Below are positions 1 through 64,000 of a DNA stretch of 64,000 nt, piece by piece. The notes beneath the pieces are model-generated. The model was not told where the DNA came from, ran no database searches, and was given only the letters and a program-made list of their open reading frames with translations. The stretch is from Datnioides undecimradiatus (taxonomy: Eukaryota; Chordata; Actinopteri; Lobotiformes; Datnioididae), in contig WARS01000052.1 of the NCBI GenBank assembly GCA_008933995.1, positions 2,728,001 to 2,792,000 on the forward strand. Reading direction: 5' to 3'. Numbering within the stretch: position 1 is the stretch's first letter; each line of letters opens with the position of its first letter. The translations under genes and the position numbers were made by a program.

Positions 1-60645
<60,645 letters not shown>

Positions 60646-61792
60646 GGCCATCCTCTACCTCCTCTCACCCTCCTCCACCTCAGCCTAAAAGACCCAGTAC
60701 CTCAGAAACCCCCCCCCCACCACCCAAAGCTAGAGACTCCCAAGAGACGGAGCCTGAAAGGGGGTGGGGGGGGTCGTGATCCACCCAGTAGCACCAGCTG
60801 ACCATCGAGGAACCAGAGCTTCTCCACAGAAGAACCTGGAGTGTACTGTAACATCATCGAAAGACATAAAACTACATTTTCATATGAGGTGCCTGCACAC
60901 GCTTGAGTTAGCATCGCCCCAAACCCGTGTTTATACGTCCCGAGCCCTTTTTCAGGTGAAAACCTTAGGTCAGCTGTTGCGTTTGTACGAAGTTTACGCC
61001 ATTTGTTTCTCATCTGTTTACACTTTTTTTGTTTTTTTTGTTTTTTTTAAACACAAGATGTCTTTTACGTTGTCCTGCATCAATTCACGTCCAAGCTGTA
61101 ATTCTCTTTTTTCTTTTCTTTTTTTTTTAAAAATAAGAACAAAATTAAATTTTTGTGTTGCCGGCCTTTGAAGCTTTGACTTTTCCTGTTCGGTTTCAAG
61201 GAGAGGACAGACAACACAAGCAAACAAACAAACAAACAAAAAAAAAAGATTTCTGCTTCATCAGGTCTGAAGCGGAGATACATGATGTCATTTCTGATGC
61301 TAATGTAATTTATTTTTACGTTGGGACGAATGTTTGGCTCTGTGAACGCGTAGGAGGCGGGGCGACAACAGGCGGAACAACCCTTATGCATATTTGGAAG
61401 GCAGTTGTACAAATATCGGTCAAATATTTGCATGCCTTTTGAACACTAGCACTTTAGTGCATGTACATACGAGCTCTAGTCATTTGTGGTCACTCGGCTC
61501 CGCTGCGGGCCAGAAGAAAAGGACAAAAAAACAAAAAAACAAAACGTCGTCATGGGAACTCTCGAGCTGTCGTTTTTGTTGTCACATGATTTGCATTGAC
61601 TGAAATGAAATAAGACTTTTTAAGTAAATTATTGTACCTACCAGGCTGTCTTTGTACAGTTGTTACTATTGGATATGAATTTTTTTTTTTTTTTTTGGTT
61701 CTTTTGACAGGAAAAAAGGGACTGTGGACAAAAAAATATGAATGTTTTAATGAAAAAGTCTATGTCAAAAAGTCTAATGAGCTATAGTCTTA

Positions 61793-61800
61793 TGTAAATA
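61793..61800 (+). promoter_or_regulatory. Pumilio-type element TGTAAATA in the 3'UTR
   Basis: TGTAAATA is a perfect match to the PUM consensus UGUANAUA and lies 10 nt upstream of the poly(A) signal. A single 8-mer can occur by chance. Confidence 0.45.
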
Positions 61801-61809
61801 GTAAATGGT

Positions 61810-61815
61810 AATAAA
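61810..61815 (+). terminator. mtcl2: mtcl2 polyadenylation signal AATAAA
   Basis: Canonical hexamer in GGTAATAAACATGAATG, followed at 38-55 nt by GT-rich sequence (TGCGTGTGTGTG) suitable as a downstream element. It is the first AATAAA after the terminal stop, and the layout matches a normal vertebrate 3' end. Confidence 0.85.
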
Positions 61816-61980
61816 CATGAATGTGTATTTACAAGACCTCCTCCTCGTCCTGCGTGTGTGTGTGTGTGTGATGCTTTATGCTTATCTCTCCATGATAAAG
61901 GTTGCATACAGCTCATGATAGATTATACGTGCTTTCATTAGACCTGAGTTTGTGCTCTCTGGCAGAGCCTGATCCTGAAC

Positions 61981-62013
61981 TGTGTGTGTGTGTTTGTGTG
62001 TGTATGTGTGTGG

Positions 62014-62050
<37 letters not shown>
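61981..62050 (+). repeat. (TG)n microsatellite
   Basis: Seventy bases of TG with TTT, TA and GG interruptions in the left half and a pure run in the right half. It lies about 145 nt downstream of the mtcl2 cleavage site. Confidence 0.95.
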
Positions 62051-62051
<1 letters not shown>

Positions 62052-62577
62052 ATTACAGTTTGCAGACCACAGGATTACAGTGGGTCAGGGGGGACAGACT
62101 CGCACAGAGACAACGTGAATAAGAAGATTGTGTCCTCCCAGAAGTCAAATCCTCTTGCATCACGGTCATACATGTGCCACCTTACTCATGTTACTCAGCT
62201 TGTCACGCAAGATAAAGACCCATAATATAAAGCCTGACTTTTCAAAAAGTCGCTTATTTTTGGTATTTCTTAACACCCCCTCAGCTTAGTGTCTATATGT
62301 AATGCTATTTTCTGTGATATCTCTGGTTTTAGATGCTAGTATTTTGAGGCCCCTGACACTAGCACAGACAGCAATGATTTTATTATGATTTTATTATTTT
62401 ATGATTTGCACCTGTGCTTTAACCTGCGGTGACATGTCGAATGATGTTAAAAAGAAGAAACGCTGTTCTGTTTGTGCACAAACGCCAAATATCACGTTCA
62501 GGAGCTCATTTCAAAATAAAAGGTGTCGACAGGGTCATGGTCATGGTTAACCAGTCAAAGTCAGTTACAGTTACAAG

Positions 62578-62621
62578 GTCAGTACTTCAGTAAATGCACT
62601 TAGTTACACTCCACCACCAGT
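62578..62621 (-). repeat. Fragment of ACTGAGTACATTTACT-type repeat
   Basis: GTCAGTACTTCAGTAAATGC followed by CTTAGTTACACTCCACCACC matches the far end of the same common fish repeat as 47458-47600. Orientation is uncertain. Confidence 0.45.
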
Positions 62622-63140
62622 TAGAGAAGACTGAGACTAGGCTTTCCAGCCATTAGGTGAACTAACCCCTCAATAAAAATGGAAAAGGTGTAACGTGTGA
62701 ATGTTGAAGGTGGAGTCGCCTCTGGAGTGCGACGCTGCTTCCAGCTGATAGAAACAAATATCGCAGATTTCTCATTTTACTCTTCCAATTTTCAGCTTTT
62801 CACATCTGAGCTGAGAATACGGCCCGCTAATTAAATCAGTAAATTTAAAAAAAAAACGGGTCGGCCAGAAACTCTTTTATTGGCTCTGAGGGAGCGAGGC
62901 TGATTGTGGGAGAGAGAGGGAGTGATAAAGAGGGAGAGGCAGAGAGCCGGAGGCCTTCGTATACCTTTCACAGAGTTATAACGATGAATAATTAATGCGG
63001 CCCAGCTGCACGCTGGGAGCTGCTGATGGCACTGAGCGGGTCAGCGAGGAGAAGAAGGAAAGGATGCTCTGCTTTTACTTCCATCCGCCCTGAGAGAAAC
63101 CCACCACTGCTGAATAATTTACACCAGCCCTTAAGTCCTT

Positions 63141-63179
<39 letters not shown>
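63141..63179 (+). repeat. (CA)n microsatellite
   Basis: Pure CA dinucleotide run, intergenic. Confidence 0.95.
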
Positions 63180-63181
<2 letters not shown>

Positions 63182-64000
63182 TACTCTCTAAACACTGGAC
63201 TCTGCTTTAATGTCTGATGTCAGCTGCAGCAGGAAGGGCGTGACCTCTGCGAGATCGAAGTCACACCCAAATACAGACGCTTATCCCGAAGCAAACGGGG
63301 AAAAGAACGAGTCCGCTGTAAATTTAATGTGCGGCATTTCCAGGAAGTAAAGTTTGCGCGTGTGTTAGATCTTGAGTATTAACAGCAATGCACAGCTTTG
63401 CATAAAAAGAAGACGTCACTTGATGTGTTGCGTTAGTTTTAGGACAAACATGAATTACTCTTCTATTGTAGAAACGTGCTGGTGTCACAATAAAGTTTAT
63501 AATAAAGTTGTGCTGTCAGTTTTGTCAGTCACCTGGAAAGCATTTTGAACCGCGCCAACACGACAAAGCCAAAAACCTTTTTGCTATATTTTGTTCTGTT
63601 GTCAGTCAGACATTCACTTCCTGTCCAGCCGTCGTCCCACCCCTTCATTCCTCACTGACGTCTCCGCACCTGCACACCTGTTCCCAGTTCGCTCATCAGC
63701 TCCTCAGTGCACACGACGCCTCTTCGGCTGCGACATCAGACGAGATACTGCAGCTGCCGTGATTCACGCTTTCTCTGGGTGCCTGCCTGCTTTTGCTCCT
63801 TTACCCTTGACTGAGCAGTTTTTTGTCCAGGTGAGGATTTAACAGACAAATGTGTTTGGAACCGAAATGTGAAACGTATAGTACTAAATATGAGCATCAT
63901 TTAGCCCACGCTTCCTGTATTTGCAGTGTGTTGTACATCTATAATCAACCAGCTACGTGTGATGTTTGCACGTCACGTTGGTAAAGGTGTTTCCCTCATC

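Larger units (their letters stand above)
60646..61835 (+). other. mtcl2: mtcl2 3'UTR
   Basis: About 1.2 kb from the TGA to roughly 20 nt past the AATAAA at 61810. It is rich in T and A runs (61025-61049, 61119-61129, 61680-61697). Short frames here are not genes. Confidence 0.75.
61836..64000. other. Intergenic region downstream of mtcl2
   Basis: No exon or RNA gene is recognised on either strand. It holds TG/CA microsatellites (61854-61870, 61981-62050, 63141-63179) and a repeat fragment (62578-62621). Open frames up to 84 codons (63508-63762) have no family match. Confidence 0.7.

Overview
The window is vertebrate nuclear DNA, almost certainly from a ray-finned (teleost) fish and probably a percomorph. 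Its exons are short, GC-rich and bounded by GT..AG, and they sit in long introns. There are many (CA)n microsatellites and diverged copies of interspersed repeats typical of percomorph genomes, including TTAA-flanked MITEs and palindromic foldback elements. There are no operons, no bacterial genes and no tRNA or rRNA genes.

One protein-coding gene on the + strand fills nearly everything: the orthologue of SOGA1/MTCL2 (microtubule crosslinking factor 2, a Golgi-associated coiled-coil microtubule crosslinker). The 5' end of the gene lies left of the window; the first coding bases are the last 74 nt of an exon. I can place 15 constitutive coding exons: 1-74, 3591-3815, 4798-4956, 27433-27492, 28113-29501, 33773-33919, 36960-37061, 37792-38016, 40660-40830, 43611-43778, 48508-48768, 50577-50912, 51951-52027, 52510-54073 and 60442-60645. 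Two alternative exons add to these (33346-33456 and 55848-55886/55905). All junctions keep frame; every intron is phase 0 except the one after 52027, which is phase 2. The main path encodes about 1,719 residues within the window. Residue numbers in the entries count along this path from the first complete codon at position 3.

Layout: 1-4956 holds three small coiled-coil exons. 4957-27432 is one 22.5 kb intron with no gene and several AT-rich blocks that could be regulatory. 27433-29501 holds a 60-nt exon and the 1.39 kb exon with the SOGA core. 33346-33456 is a mutually exclusive terminal exon for a hydrophobic, tail-anchor-like C-terminus of the kind that ends SOGA3/MTCL3. 33773-50912 carries the central coiled-coil/DUF4482 exons. 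51951-54073 carries the disordered, Ser/Pro-rich C-terminal region with a TQT cluster and the conserved C-terminal block. At 55848 and 60442 there are two alternative protein ends (PWGL-type and basic Arg/Pro-rich type). The 3'UTR runs to a canonical AATAAA at 61810. 61836-64000 is intergenic, with CA/TG microsatellites and no recognisable gene.

The most interesting biology is in the alternative ends. One gene appears able to make a membrane-anchored short form, a PWGL-ended long form and a basic-ended long form. Both alternative exons lie behind long CU-rich tracts, and a third acceptor (52509) sits behind a UG microsatellite. I found no sign of a wholly unknown system; homology statements rest on remembered family sequences, not a search.
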